Shown here piece by piece: positions 35,477 to 43,977 of a stretch of DNA of 64,000 nt (its first letter is position 1; the number at the start of each line of letters is the position of its first letter). This DNA comes from JAAYCI01 sp031549285 (lineage in GTDB: Bacteria; Bacillota; Clostridia; Oscillospirales; Ruminococcaceae). Below the pieces are notes generated by a model that saw nothing but the letters and a program-made list of their open reading frames with translations, had not been told where the DNA came from and searched no databases. The position numbers were made by a program, and so were the translations under genes. Location: positions 43,326 to 107,325 of the forward strand of contig JAVBPZ010000015.1 of assembly GCA_031549285.1 (NCBI GenBank), written 5' to 3'.

Positions 35477-35514
35477 AAACCAGAGCGTGGGTACCCCACG
35501 TTCTGGTTTTTTTT
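35477..35514 (+). terminator. Terminator of the BTAD regulator gene
   Basis: AAACCAGAGCGTGG pairs with CCACGTTCTGGTTT (one G-U), followed by eight T in total. Confidence 0.85.
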
Positions 35515-35651
35515 ATGGGGATGGGACTGTCTGCCGCGGCTGTTACCAAAGTGTTACTGGACACTGCTATACTTTTGGCAGAGTGTGTTGGAAGACAACC
35601 CGGCGCAGGAAGCCGGACGCTTTAGTTTATTGTGCGAGGGGGATGCGGTAT

Positions 35652-36134
35652 ATGCCTATGCGGGGCCGGGCCATGCAGCCCAGCACCATCTCGCAGTTGT
35701 TGGTACGGGTGGATGCGTTCGGGGAAAATTGTTTCGCGGGGCGGCTGTACAGCCCGTATTTGGAACGGGGCGCTACCTTTAAGGACATTATGGATATGGT
35801 GGACACTATGGACCTGGTTTTTGATACTATCGGGTTTCCGGTGGCCGCCGCCAGCTATCGCAGCTTTATGTTGCCCATTTCCGTTTCCCCAAAAACCGCG
35901 CGCAACAAAAAGGTGCCGGTCCCGAAATTTATTGGGGACCAAAACTGTGTGGTGCAGCCGGACGAACCCGGTGTTTTTGCCCTTCATGTGCAGCTGCGGC
36001 AAAACGCCAGCTGGCAGGGAAAGGTGTCTTTCAACAACCTGCCGGAACAGTATTTTCCCAGTACCCTGGCGCTGATTAAAATGATGTCGGAAAGCCTTTC
36101 CCAAGAGCAGAACACTGTAGGTCAGGCCATTTAA
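35652..36134 (+). CDS. Uncharacterised 160-aa protein following the BTAD regulator
   Basis: A 160-residue protein of unknown function. The ATG at 35652 has GAGGGGG nine bases upstream. No signal peptide or membrane helix is present. The C-terminal third contains FALHVQLRQNASWQGKV followed by LPEQYFPSTLALIKMM, a pattern I associate with an uncharacterised clostridial family often placed near BTAD regulators, but I cannot name it. It follows the regulator by about 180 bases, past a terminator, so it probably has its own promoter (a TATACT lies near 35568). Confidence 0.65.
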   Translation: MPMRGRAMQPSTISQLLVRVDAFGENCFAGRLYSPYLERGATFKDIMDMVDTMDLVFDTIGFPVAAASYRSFMLPISVSPKTARNKKVPVPKFIGDQNCVVQPDEPGVFALHVQLRQNASWQGKVSFNNLPEQYFPSTLALIKMMSESLSQEQNTVGQAI

Positions 36135-36235
36135 TGCCGGGCTTCTACCTTCCATCTGCCACGCACCCGTGGGGGTGCACCCTCTAAACTGTACCTGCAG
36201 CCGGCTTTCAGTTCTGCTCTGTCTTCTTTGGAATA

Positions 36236-36265
36236 GCCGTGGACACGGATGTCCGCGGCTTTTTT
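36236..36265 (+). terminator. Terminator of the 160-aa protein gene
   Basis: GCCGTGGACA pairs with TGTCCGCGGC around CGGA (one G-U), followed by TTTTTT. Confidence 0.85.
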
Positions 36266-36359
36266 ATGTTTGCTTTCGTCTGGCGATTCGCGCGTCTATA
36301 CATTTTTTCGACTCCCATCGAGCCTATTCTACTCGTTTTGTCAATTCTTACAAAACCCC

Positions 36360-36388
36360 TTGTATTACGCCGCAGAATATGGTTTAAT
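36360..36388 (+). promoter_or_regulatory. Promoter of the cyclic-di-GMP enzyme gene
   Basis: TTGTAT (36360-36365), a 17-base spacer and TTTAAT (36383-36388), 65 bases before the start. Confidence 0.6.
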
Positions 36389-36453
36389 GATTCAGCTTTT
36401 AAAGGGGTCAAAATGCATATCCCACTGCTTTTACTGGGGAGGAGGGGCGGCAC

Positions 36454-39400
36454 ATGAAACCGTTCGGGCGGCTACCGAATGCTTTTAAAATGTTGCGTGA
36501 AATGTATGATACCCAGCTGAACGCCAGCGTTCCGCCCGCTTTGGCCGGCGAGTTTGCCGACACGGTATACCACGCGAACCTGCCGCGTTTCGCCACCCTG
36601 TCCGCCATTGTTGCCATCGTGGATATCACTTCGCTGGTGGTGTATCTGATATATAACTTTCAAACAGGGGGCGCCAGTACAGCATTTTTTTGGGTGCAAA
36701 TTGCCAAAATTATGCTGATGGTATCCCTTTTTTTCTTTTTGCTTTTCCGTCAGCAGCGGCCGTATAAACGTCAGCATTTTTTAGATAGAAACATCGACAT
36801 CCTGTTTCCCATTGTTTACGCCGTCAGTGAGTTTTTCCTGTTTGCCGACGGACCGCAGAAACTGGGCACGCTTATCCGGTTTTGCGCGGTACCGTTTATC
36901 ATCGGTGCGGTTTCTATTATGAAACAAAACCGTTCCATCGTGCTGCAAAGCTCTATTTTTGTGGTGTTCAATTTTTATCTTTTGGTCTTCACCATGTATG
37001 GCGAGTATGCACGGTACGCATTTTATTTTTTAAACATAGGTATAACTTTTATTTGCAGCATGGTTATCTCCAGCATGATCTACTCGGCGTTTGTAAATGA
37101 TTTCGTGCATGACCGGGGCGAACAGGCCGCCCTGGAAGAGCTGAACCGTGCGAACGCCCGGCTGGATATTTTGTCCCGACGCGACCAGCTGACCGGCCTG
37201 TCTAACCGAAGGGACTTTGACCAGTTTATGGAAATGTCCTGGCCCAGCGAGCAGCAACGCGGTGGCATCGTCTCCATTATCATGATTGACATAGACCATT
37301 TTAAAGCTTTTAACGACCGGTTTGGTCATGTGGCGGGGGACAGCTGCCTGGTAAAGGTGACGAAAGCTGTGAGCGATTGTCTGCACAACGAGGGGTATTT
37401 GTTCGCACGGTATGGCGGGGAAGAGTTTGTGGTGGTCGCCTTTGCTGAGGAGCATGCCGATATGGTGAAACTGGCGGAGCGTATACGGAGCCAGGTGGAG
37501 GCACTGGGCATTGAAAACCCGGACAGCAGCGCCACACCATACCTCACCATCAGCCTGGGCGTTGCCACCCGCAATATGCAGGAACTGCTGGGGCACGACA
37601 CCATTGTGAATATTGCCGACGAGTGCCTATATTACGCCAAGGCCGCCGGGCGGAACCGCCTGGTACATGTGGACCCGGCCAGCAATGTGTTCCGCAATAT
37701 AGAAAACCGGCCGCTGCGTCCGGAAATAAGCGAAGAGAACACCGCGCCGGGTCTGCACGATTCCGCACAACTGCGCCAGGCTTTCAAGGGGTTTAACCTG
37801 GACTGCACCTTTGTGTATTCCCGCAAACATGGCATTTTGGAGTTTTCTAATTTTTCGCAGGAACTGCTGGGCATGCCGCACAGCATTGCGACCCCTTCGC
37901 TGGAAAAGGTGATGGAAAACATTCCCATGGCAAGCGAGGACATTCCCAATGTTGCGGCACAGCTACGGCGCGCATTTGATGAACAAAAACGCGCGGTGGA
38001 AACCGAGGCGCGGCTGGTGGCGCCGGACGGGCACAAAAACTGGGTGGCCATCCGGCTGAAATGCCTGTACACAGCCGACGGCCAGCTGGAGATTGCCAGC
38101 GGGTCCTTTTTCAGCATTCAGAATGTGCTGGATTACAGCAACTATGCCCACGAGCAGGCCATGCTGGACACCCTGACCCAACTGCCCAACCGGAAAAAGT
38201 TTCATGCCGATATGCGTGTGGTGCTGGGCCACCCGGGCAGCGCCGGGTATGTAGTGCTGTTTGACATCAATAGCTTTAAGTCTATCAACGGGATTTTCAG
38301 CCATGCCATCGGCGACCGCACCCTGAAAAAAGTGGGCACGCTCATGCGGCGCATTACCGGCGATAAAGGACAGGTATACCACTATACAGTGGACAAGTTT
38401 GTGGTACTGCTGGCCGGTTGCAGTGAGGCTGAGGTACGGTTTTTGACGGAACGTGTGCAGCAGTTTTTTGCCACCTATGGGGCAACGGTGAAGGGAATTT
38501 CGCTGAAAATCGCATTCAACGTGGGGGCGGTTGCCTATACCGGCGGGCAGGACGACCTGGATGATTTGATGCTGAACCTGGATATTGCGCTGCAAAAAGC
38601 AAAGCTGGAACACAAACAGAATTTCCGCCTGTTCACCGCCGAAGATAAGGTGGAGTACATGCAAAGCGTCCAACTGGAAAAGGAACTGGCCGAGGCGGTG
38701 CGTACTGGTTTCAAGGGGTTTGCGCTGCATTACCAGCCACTGTTTTCTCAGGTGTCGGACAGCTGTTTGGGGGCCGAGGCGCTGCTGCGCTGGCAGCGGC
38801 GCAGCGGGGAAGACATTTCCCCGCTGACGGTGGTGCCGGTGCTGGAAAACAGCGGGCTAATTATTACCGCCGGGTACTGGATCCTGGACACCGCGTGCCG
38901 GCAGTGCCGCGCCTGGATAGACGAGGGCGCGCGGGAAGATTTTTATGTGCATGTGAACCTGTCCGCGTTGCAGATAGACGACGGGGCGTTTGTGGACACC
39001 GTGTTTGACGTGCTGGAAAAGAACCGCCTGAAACCAAAAAATCTGGTGTTGGAAATTACGGAAAGCTCCTTTCTGGTGGAAACGGCGCAGAGTATTGGCG
39101 TGCTGAACGCCCTGCGTTCTTCCGGCATTCGCATTGCGGTGGATGATTTTGGCACCGGGTATTCTTCGCTGAGCTACCTGCGCAGCTTACCGGCCGACGT
39201 GATTAAGATCGACAAATCATTTTTGGCGGACGTGGCGGACGACGGCGCCGCGCGGCGCATCCTGCACTCGGTGGCGGACCTGACCCGCAGCATGGGGTAC
39301 AAGGTATGCGTGGAGGGCGTGGAAACCGAGGAACAGATGTCGTTTTTGAAAGAGTCTTTTGTGGATTTGCTGCAGGGCTTTTTGCTGGGGCGGCCGGTAC

Positions 39401-39477
39401 CGGCAGACAGTTTTTCGCAGCAATGGCTGGCCAGTGAGGGCGCGCCACAGATGGCGCAAAAGGCCGCGACCGGCTGA
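36454..39477 (+). CDS. Membrane-bound cyclic-di-GMP enzyme, GGDEF-PAS-GGDEF-EAL
   Basis: A 1007-residue protein with both synthesis and breakdown domains for cyclic di-GMP. GAGGAGGGG precedes the ATG. About six helices (45-215) form a membrane input domain. The first GGDEF domain is intact: DIDHFKAFNDRFGH and the active loop GGEEF (321-325). A PAS-like region (about 420-560) follows. The second GGDEF domain has DINSFKSINGIF but TVDKF instead of GGDEF, so it is inactive. The EAL domain has EALLRW (from residue 775), LEITES, VDDFGTGYSSLSYL and KIDKSF, so phosphodiesterase activity is likely. Net direction must depend on the sensory domains. Monocistronic; no dedicated effector is adjacent. Confidence 0.92.
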   Translation: MKPFGRLPNAFKMLREMYDTQLNASVPPALAGEFADTVYHANLPRFATLSAIVAIVDITSLVVYLIYNFQTGGASTAFFWVQIAKIMLMVSLFFFLLFRQQRPYKRQHFLDRNIDILFPIVYAVSEFFLFADGPQKLGTLIRFCAVPFIIGAVSIMKQNRSIVLQSSIFVVFNFYLLVFTMYGEYARYAFYFLNIGITFICSMVISSMIYSAFVNDFVHDRGEQAALEELNRANARLDILSRRDQLTGLSNRRDFDQFMEMSWPSEQQRGGIVSIIMIDIDHFKAFNDRFGHVAGDSCLVKVTKAVSDCLHNEGYLFARYGGEEFVVVAFAEEHADMVKLAERIRSQVEALGIENPDSSATPYLTISLGVATRNMQELLGHDTIVNIADECLYYAKAAGRNRLVHVDPASNVFRNIENRPLRPEISEENTAPGLHDSAQLRQAFKGFNLDCTFVYSRKHGILEFSNFSQELLGMPHSIATPSLEKVMENIPMASEDIPNVAAQLRRAFDEQKRAVETEARLVAPDGHKNWVAIRLKCLYTADGQLEIASGSFFSIQNVLDYSNYAHEQAMLDTLTQLPNRKKFHADMRVVLGHPGSAGYVVLFDINSFKSINGIFSHAIGDRTLKKVGTLMRRITGDKGQVYHYTVDKFVVLLAGCSEAEVRFLTERVQQFFATYGATVKGISLKIAFNVGAVAYTGGQDDLDDLMLNLDIALQKAKLEHKQNFRLFTAEDKVEYMQSVQLEKELAEAVRTGFKGFALHYQPLFSQVSDSCLGAEALLRWQRRSGEDISPLTVVPVLENSGLIITAGYWILDTACRQCRAWIDEGAREDFYVHVNLSALQIDDGAFVDTVFDVLEKNRLKPKNLVLEITESSFLVETAQSIGVLNALRSSGIRIAVDDFGTGYSSLSYLRSLPADVIKIDKSFLADVADDGAARRILHSVADLTRSMGYKVCVEGVETEEQMSFLKESFVDLLQGFLLGRPVPADSFSQQWLASEGAPQMAQKAATG

Positions 39478-39542
39478 AGTGTGACGCTACAGCGTGCCGG
39501 GGCAGACAGCCGGCACGATTTGTGCTAAAATATTCCTGACGG

Positions 39543-39577
39543 ATGGCCTCCTGTTCCATGCGGGAGGCCATTTTTTT
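39543..39577 (+). terminator. Terminator after the cyclic-di-GMP enzyme gene
   Basis: ATGGCCTCC pairs with GGAGGCCAT, followed by a run of T. It lies only 24 bases before the start region of the next gene. Confidence 0.8.
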
Positions 39578-39600
39578 GCAGTGAGGTGATTCCAAAGCCT

Positions 39601-40656
39601 GTGAAACAGAAATTTTTGTGCTATTTTGATATTATAAAAGAACGCATTTCCGGCTCCGACATTACCAACACTTCGGTGCTGATCGCGTTCTATTTGTTGT
39701 TGTCTATTTTTCCACTGCTGATTGTGGTGGGAAACATCCTTCCCTACCTGCACATCGACCCCGCCACCGTTATCAGCTATATCGACGCGGTGGTGCCGGA
39801 GGCGGTGCGCACCATTTTAGACCCTGTCGTCCAGCAGTTGCTTACCGTTAGCAGTGGCGGGCTGTTGTCGGTGGGTATCATCGCGGGCATTTGGTCCTCC
39901 AGTAAAGGGGTCGCGCATTTAAGCAGCGGCATTAACAAGGCGTATGGCATTTCCACCACCAACAGCGCCATTACCAAACGGGTGCTTTCGCTTATCACCG
40001 TGCTGCTGATGCTGCTGCTCATGGCCGCATTTGTCATTGTGTTTGGCTTTGGCCAAACAATTATGGACTGGCTGGAACCGGTTTTCCCCTGGGCGGGTGA
40101 GGCGGCGAAAACCATTGGAGACCTAAAATGGCCAGTGGCGCTGGTGTTCATTTTTTGCCTACTTACCCTGGTATACCGGGTGACGCCGGACGTGAAGCTG
40201 CGCATACGCGATGCCTTGCCGGGCGCCGCACTGGCCGCGGTGGGCATGTTGCTGCTGGTGCAGGGGTTCAGCCTGTACCTGCGTTTTGTCTCCCGGTCCT
40301 TTTCCACCTACGGGGCCATCGGCGCTTTTTTTGTGCTGATGTTCTGGCTGGAGTTTACCGCCATGATCATCATCGTGGGGGCGGTGCTGAATGCTTCCAT
40401 TGCGCAATACCGCTTTGGCACCGCGCAAGAGGAAGAAAGCGGCGTGGACCGGGTGGTGCGCCAAACCCAGAACCGGCTTTTGCAGCAGGCCCGCGCCATT
40501 TTGATAAAGCGGAAGAAACCAAAAGAAACACCGACGGCTGGTGAAGCAGGCCCCGATGAGCGAAAAGATACCGCCCCGCCAGCCCCACGCGTCGGAAGCA
40601 ACAGCAAAAAAAGAAACGGCGAAAACGCCGCCGACAAAAAGGAAGACACACCATGA
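39601..40656 (+). CDS. YihY/BrkB-family membrane protein
   Basis: A 351-residue membrane protein with six helices. A GTG start at 39601 is preferred, giving MKQKFLCYFDIIKERI, with GAGGTG 12 bases upstream; a GTG at 39586 is the alternative. Family features: TNTSVLIAFYLLLSIFPLLIVVGN in the first helix, SSSKGVAHLSSGINKAYGI, and WLEFTAMIIIVGAVLNA near the end. The last 60 residues are charged and disordered. Formerly called ribonuclease BN by mistake; function unknown, possibly transport. The stop overlaps the deoC start (ATGA). Confidence 0.88.
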   Translation: MKQKFLCYFDIIKERISGSDITNTSVLIAFYLLLSIFPLLIVVGNILPYLHIDPATVISYIDAVVPEAVRTILDPVVQQLLTVSSGGLLSVGIIAGIWSSSKGVAHLSSGINKAYGISTTNSAITKRVLSLITVLLMLLLMAAFVIVFGFGQTIMDWLEPVFPWAGEAAKTIGDLKWPVALVFIFCLLTLVYRVTPDVKLRIRDALPGAALAAVGMLLLVQGFSLYLRFVSRSFSTYGAIGAFFVLMFWLEFTAMIIIVGAVLNASIAQYRFGTAQEEESGVDRVVRQTQNRLLQQARAILIKRKKPKETPTAGEAGPDERKDTAPPAPRVGSNSKKRNGENAADKKEDTP

Positions 40657-41297
40657 CTGCAGAACAAATTTTCCCGCACCTGGACCACACGCTGCTGAAG
40701 GCGACCGCTACCTGGCCGGAGATACAGCGAATCTGTGAAGAAAGCGTTCGCTGGGGTATGGCGTCCGCCTGCATTCCGCCGGCATTTGTGCAAAAGGCGC
40801 GGCAGGAAGGGCCGGAAACCCTGCGGCTGTGCACCGTGGTAGGTTTCCCGCTGGGGTATACCACCACCGCGGCAAAGGTGTATGAAACCCGCCAGGCCCT
40901 GCAGGACGGCGCGGATGAAATTGATATGGTCATTCACCTGGGCGACGTGAAAAGCGGCCGGTTCGATGCCATTACCCGCGAGATTGCCGCATTGAAAGAA
41001 CTGGCCGGGGAAAAATGCCTAAAGGTGATTGTGGAGGCATGCGCCCTGACCGACGCGGAAAAAATTGCGCTGTGCGGGTGCGTTACCACCGCCGGAGCGG
41101 ATTTTATCAAGACCTCCACCGGGTTTGGCCCCAGCGGCGCTACGCTGGAGGATGTTCGCCTGTTCCGGCAACATGTGGGCCCCGGGGTGCAGGTAAAGGC
41201 AGCCGGCGGCATACGGACAAAGGAAGCCATGGAGGCATTTCTGGCCGCCGGGGCGGCGCGGATTGGCACCAGCAACGCGGCGGTTTTGTGGGAATAG
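40653..41297 (+). CDS. deoC: Deoxyribose-phosphate aldolase
   Basis: A 214-residue class I aldolase that splits 2-deoxyribose 5-phosphate into glyceraldehyde 3-phosphate and acetaldehyde. AAGGAAG lies eight bases before the ATG, which overlaps the upstream gene by four bases. Schiff-base Lys153 sits in FIKTSTGFGPSGAT; KVIVEACALT holds the second active-site Lys; LDHTLLK marks the N-terminus. Length is standard. It may salvage deoxynucleosides; no other nucleoside genes are adjacent. Confidence 0.95.
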   Translation: MTAEQIFPHLDHTLLKATATWPEIQRICEESVRWGMASACIPPAFVQKARQEGPETLRLCTVVGFPLGYTTTAAKVYETRQALQDGADEIDMVIHLGDVKSGRFDAITREIAALKELAGEKCLKVIVEACALTDAEKIALCGCVTTAGADFIKTSTGFGPSGATLEDVRLFRQHVGPGVQVKAAGGIRTKEAMEAFLAAGAARIGTSNAAVLWE

Positions 41298-41319
41298 ACC
41301 TGCATATATAGCCGGGTGC

Positions 41320-41387
41320 AAGGCAGGCTTCCGCGCCAACAGAAAAACCGGCTTTTCCGCTCTGTTGGCTGGCTTCTGCGCTGCCTT
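41320..41387. repeat. Intergenic hairpin after deoC
   Basis: AAGGCAG (41320-41326) and GCCAACAGA (41335-41343) pair with TCTGTTGGC (41361-41369) and CTGCCTT (41381-41387) around AAAACCGGCTTTT. The loop sequence recurs in the hairpin near 50075-50095. No T run follows. Its role is unknown. Confidence 0.45.
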
Positions 41388-41544
41388 CAACGCCAGTTTC
41401 AGCGCGGACACCTGAAAGAATATTTTTCCCACATGTATTTCTGGCCAAACACCAGCCGCTTAAACGCCAGCGCCAGAGCGATGGCGCGCGGTATGTGCGA
41501 TAAACCAAGTTTGCCATTCATTCCCAAGAAAGCGGGACAACACC

Positions 41545-42024
41545 ATGAAGCAACCTGTAATAGACCCCACTGCACGCATTCTGGCCGGGGCCATCGTGAC
41601 CGGGGAGGTAACCCTGGGCGCCCACAGCAGCGTGTGGCACCATGCCGTCCTGCGCGGGGACAGCGGCGGCATTTTTGTGCAGGAGGGCGCAAACATCCAG
41701 GACTGCTGCATACTGCATGCCGGCAGGCGCCACCCGGTGGTGGTGCAAAAAAACGCCAGCGTCGGCCACGGGTGCATATTGCATGGTTGTACCGTTGGTG
41801 CCGGCGCGCTGGTGGGCATGGGCAGCATCGTTATGGACGGCGCGGAGCTGGGCGCGGGCTGTATTGTGGGGGCTGGGTCGCTGGTGGTGGAGGGGACGGT
41901 AATTCCCGCAGGCATGCTGGCGTTTGGGCGCCCGGCGCGGGTGGTGCGCCCGCTAACCGATGCGGAAAAGGATGAAAACCTGCTGGTAGCGCAGGAATAT
42001 ATACAGCTGGCGCAGGAAGCATGA
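41545..42024 (+). CDS. Gamma-carbonic anhydrase family protein (hexapeptide repeat)
   Basis: A 159-residue left-handed beta-helix protein. Hexapeptide turns run through most of the length (ARILAGAIVTGEVTLGAHSSVWHHAVLRG). The three metal-ligand histidines are in the expected places: CCILHAGRRHPVVV, ASVGHGCILHGC. These resemble YrdA/PaaY/CamH. It may hydrate CO2 or hydrolyse a thioester; activity in such short homologues is often unproven. AAAGCGGGA lies before the ATG. Monocistronic with a terminator overlapping its 3' end. Confidence 0.9.
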   Translation: MKQPVIDPTARILAGAIVTGEVTLGAHSSVWHHAVLRGDSGGIFVQEGANIQDCCILHAGRRHPVVVQKNASVGHGCILHGCTVGAGALVGMGSIVMDGAELGAGCIVGAGSLVVEGTVIPAGMLAFGRPARVVRPLTDAEKDENLLVAQEYIQLAQEA

Positions 42025-42049
42025 ATCTTCTCGCGCCAGCTGTTTTTTT
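42004..42049 (+). terminator. Terminator overlapping the end of the carbonic anhydrase-like gene
   Basis: CAGCTGGCGC (42004-42013, inside the coding end) pairs with GCGCCAGCTG (42033-42042), followed by seven T. Confidence 0.75.
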
Positions 42050-42073
42050 CCTACTCTGTATAAAATCCATCTG

Positions 42074-42628
42074 TTACGTTCTCGATGCCGGGCCGAGGTG
42101 AGCCAATGCGGCAGTGCTTTTTTCGTCCAGTAAAAATGTAAGCGTGCCGGTCTTTTGCACCGCGCCCAGTGATGCATAAAACCCGATGCTCTCGGCGTTC
42201 CAGTCCAGGCAGCTCCACTGCATACCGGCATACCCACGCTGCTGCGCAACAAGCGCCACCTGCGCCAGCAAGCGCTTGCCAAACCCTTTTTTGCGAAATT
42301 CCTCACAGAGGAAAATATCTTCCAAGTACAATTTTGGCCGCCCGGCAAACGAAGACAAGATGGGATAAAACATGGCATATCCAGCCGGCTTCCCCTGCCA
42401 TTCGCACAACAACACTTCCGCAGCTTTTTCGCTGAAAAGCCAATGGGTCAACAGGTTTGCATCTGCACACACTGCATCGGGCCGGTTTTCATACAGGGCC
42501 AGCTCGCGGATAAGCGCCAACAGAGTTTTGACATCCTGCGGCTGCGCAGGCCGAATGCACAATCCATCCGGCGGGGTAGTTCCTCGGGGTATTCGTTCGT
42601 CCACAATGTTCCTCGTTTCCATTTGCAT
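42074..42628 (-). CDS. GNAT acetyltransferase, diamine N-acetyltransferase-like
   Basis: A 184-residue acetyl-CoA-dependent acetyltransferase. GNAT motif A is seen as YLEDIFLCEEFRKKGFGKRLL; GRPKLYLEDIF matches spermidine/spermine acetyltransferases of the SAT1 type, as does the C-terminal WNAESIGFYASLGAV. The start is uncertain: ATG at 42628 with only a weak AGG, or a GTG about 11 codons in with a better GAGGA. The first 24 residues are an unusual extension, favouring a later start. It begins 12 bases after the corA stop and is likely cotranscribed. Confidence 0.82.
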   Translation of the reverse strand: MQMETRNIVDERIPRGTTPPDGLCIRPAQPQDVKTLLALIRELALYENRPDAVCADANLLTHWLFSEKAAEVLLCEWQGKPAGYAMFYPILSSFAGRPKLYLEDIFLCEEFRKKGFGKRLLAQVALVAQQRGYAGMQWSCLDWNAESIGFYASLGAVQKTGTLTFLLDEKSTAALAHLGPASRT

Positions 42629-42640
42629 TTTCACGAATGC

Positions 42641-43555
42641 CTAAAACCACTTTTTCTTTTTGAAGATCAGCAGGCACACAGCGGCAACCATTATGCTGAA
42701 CAAAATGACCAGCGGATAGGCAAACGATGCGCTGAACTCCGGCATGCGCAGGTTCATGCCATACCACCCGGCTATCAGCGTAAGCGGCAGGAACACCGCC
42801 GTGATGACCGTGAACAGCTTCATGGTTTCATTCAGGCTGATATCCAGCTGGTTTTGGTATGCTTCCCGCACCTGTGTCACATAATCCCGCAGGTTCAAAA
42901 CCGCGTGCGCCAGGCGGTCGGCCCGGTTGGTTTGAATGCGCAGCGCCTTAATCTCGCCCTTTGTGAATAGACCGTTCCAGTTTTCTTCCAGGTCCTCCAG
43001 CAGGTCGAACAATCCCTCATAATACCGCTTCAGCGCCAACAGCTTTTTGCGCAGGGCGCTGATCTTCCCGGTGCAGTCCTCCACCTCTTTGGACACCAGC
43101 GCGTCTTCCAAATCTGCAATTTCTTCCTCGATGGCATCCAGGCGGTCGGCATCTTTTTCCGTGAGGTGGCTGAAAAACAAAAACAGCACCTTGCCCGGCG
43201 ACAAAGGCTCCTCACGCTCGGCGGCAATATCCCGCAACAGGGCCTCGGTGGCAACCAGACAATCATCGCAGACAAAATACAGCCGCTGGGGCGCGTAATA
43301 AATTTCCACTCGGCGTGTGTCGTCCATGATGTCATCGTAGTCCGGAATATTTACCGACAGATAGTCGAACCCCATGCGGCTCTCAAACCGGGTGGTGTCG
43401 TTTTGGGATAAATCCTCCCGGTACAGGGCGGAAAATTCTGTCTCCTGTGGCGCGGCCTTCGCTTCCTCCAAACTAAAAAAACAAACCAGCTGGCCGGCCC
43501 CGGTCAGGCGCAGGTCTTCCGGCGCGGTTTTTTGTCCATTCCAAAAAATGGTCAT
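42641..43555 (-). CDS. corA: CorA-family divalent cation transporter
   Basis: A 304-residue magnesium or cobalt channel. The N-terminal cytoplasmic domain is followed by a long helix and two C-terminal transmembrane helices with the signature YGMNLRMPEF in the connecting loop (GMN core present). The loop then reads FSASFAYPLVILFSI, and the C-terminus is basic (FKKKKWF). The start at MTIFWNGQ is preferred, though its GGATGGGG lies eleven bases upstream. In front of the GNAT gene. Confidence 0.93.
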   Translation of the reverse strand: MTIFWNGQKTAPEDLRLTGAGQLVCFFSLEEAKAAPQETEFSALYREDLSQNDTTRFESRMGFDYLSVNIPDYDDIMDDTRRVEIYYAPQRLYFVCDDCLVATEALLRDIAAEREEPLSPGKVLFLFFSHLTEKDADRLDAIEEEIADLEDALVSKEVEDCTGKISALRKKLLALKRYYEGLFDLLEDLEENWNGLFTKGEIKALRIQTNRADRLAHAVLNLRDYVTQVREAYQNQLDISLNETMKLFTVITAVFLPLTLIAGWYGMNLRMPEFSASFAYPLVILFSIMVAAVCLLIFKKKKWF

Positions 43556-43645
43556 TGCAAAACACACCCCATCCTTTGTATGTAGTTTTTTTTGCAGAAC
43601 ACGGGGGCAGTGCGCCCCCGGAAAAAAGCCATCTTAATTTCCTCT

Positions 43646-43674
43646 ATTGTACCCTGCCCGCCGGGCAAAGTAAA
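43646..43674 (-). promoter_or_regulatory. Promoter of corA
   Basis: On the minus strand TTTACT (43669-43674), a 17-base spacer containing a GC palindrome, and TACAAT (43646-43651). A GGGGGC/GCCCCC hairpin (43602-43620) lies in the leader. Confidence 0.55.
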
Positions 43675-43744
43675 GGTTGCCTGTGTCTGCCACCACGGAA
43701 GATTCCAGTGTTTTTTCTCTATGGACAACAATCTGTAATTGGTG

Positions 43745-43782
43745 AAAAACAAAATCCCCGCCTGTCCAAAATCAGGCGGGGA
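43745..43782 (-). terminator. Terminator of the chemoreceptor gene
   Basis: On the minus strand TCCCCGCCTG pairs with CAGGCGGGGA, followed by TTTTGTTTTTC. It lies 190 bases past the chemoreceptor stop, beyond MITE copy A. Confidence 0.7.
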
Positions 43783-43809
43783 CCCTTAATTTTTATTGAG
43801 GAAAACTTT

Positions 43810-43977
43810 TCGGCAAACGATGATTAACTGGCGGTGCGGGCTGGGGGTGCAGGTTTGACCGAGGGTGCATCGCAAAACCGCAGACAATAATTGGTTTATC
43901 ATCGAGGGTTTTTCGGCGTTCCATTCGAGCAAAGATGTGCCGCCAGAACGTCCCGGGCTTTAATCAGCGGTTACTTA
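43810..43977 (-). mobile_element. MITE-like element, copy A
   Basis: Read on the minus strand this ~168-base sequence is nearly the same as 50223-50391 on the plus strand: long shared blocks include GATTAAAGCCCGG, GGCGGCACATCTTTGC, TGCGGTTTTGCGATGCACCC and CACCCCCAGCCCGCACCGCC. The ends are imperfect inverted repeats (TAAGTAACCGCTGATTAAA; TTCGGCAAACGATGATTAAC). No coding capacity. One end supplies the chemoreceptor's stop codon. Called MITE-like from terminal repeats, size and copy number of two; a structured RNA is an alternative. Confidence 0.7.

Noticed and set aside
36236..36453. Short open frames before the cyclic-di-GMP enzyme gene
   Set aside because: They begin inside a terminator hairpin, lack ribosome binding sites, and overlap the promoter of the next gene.
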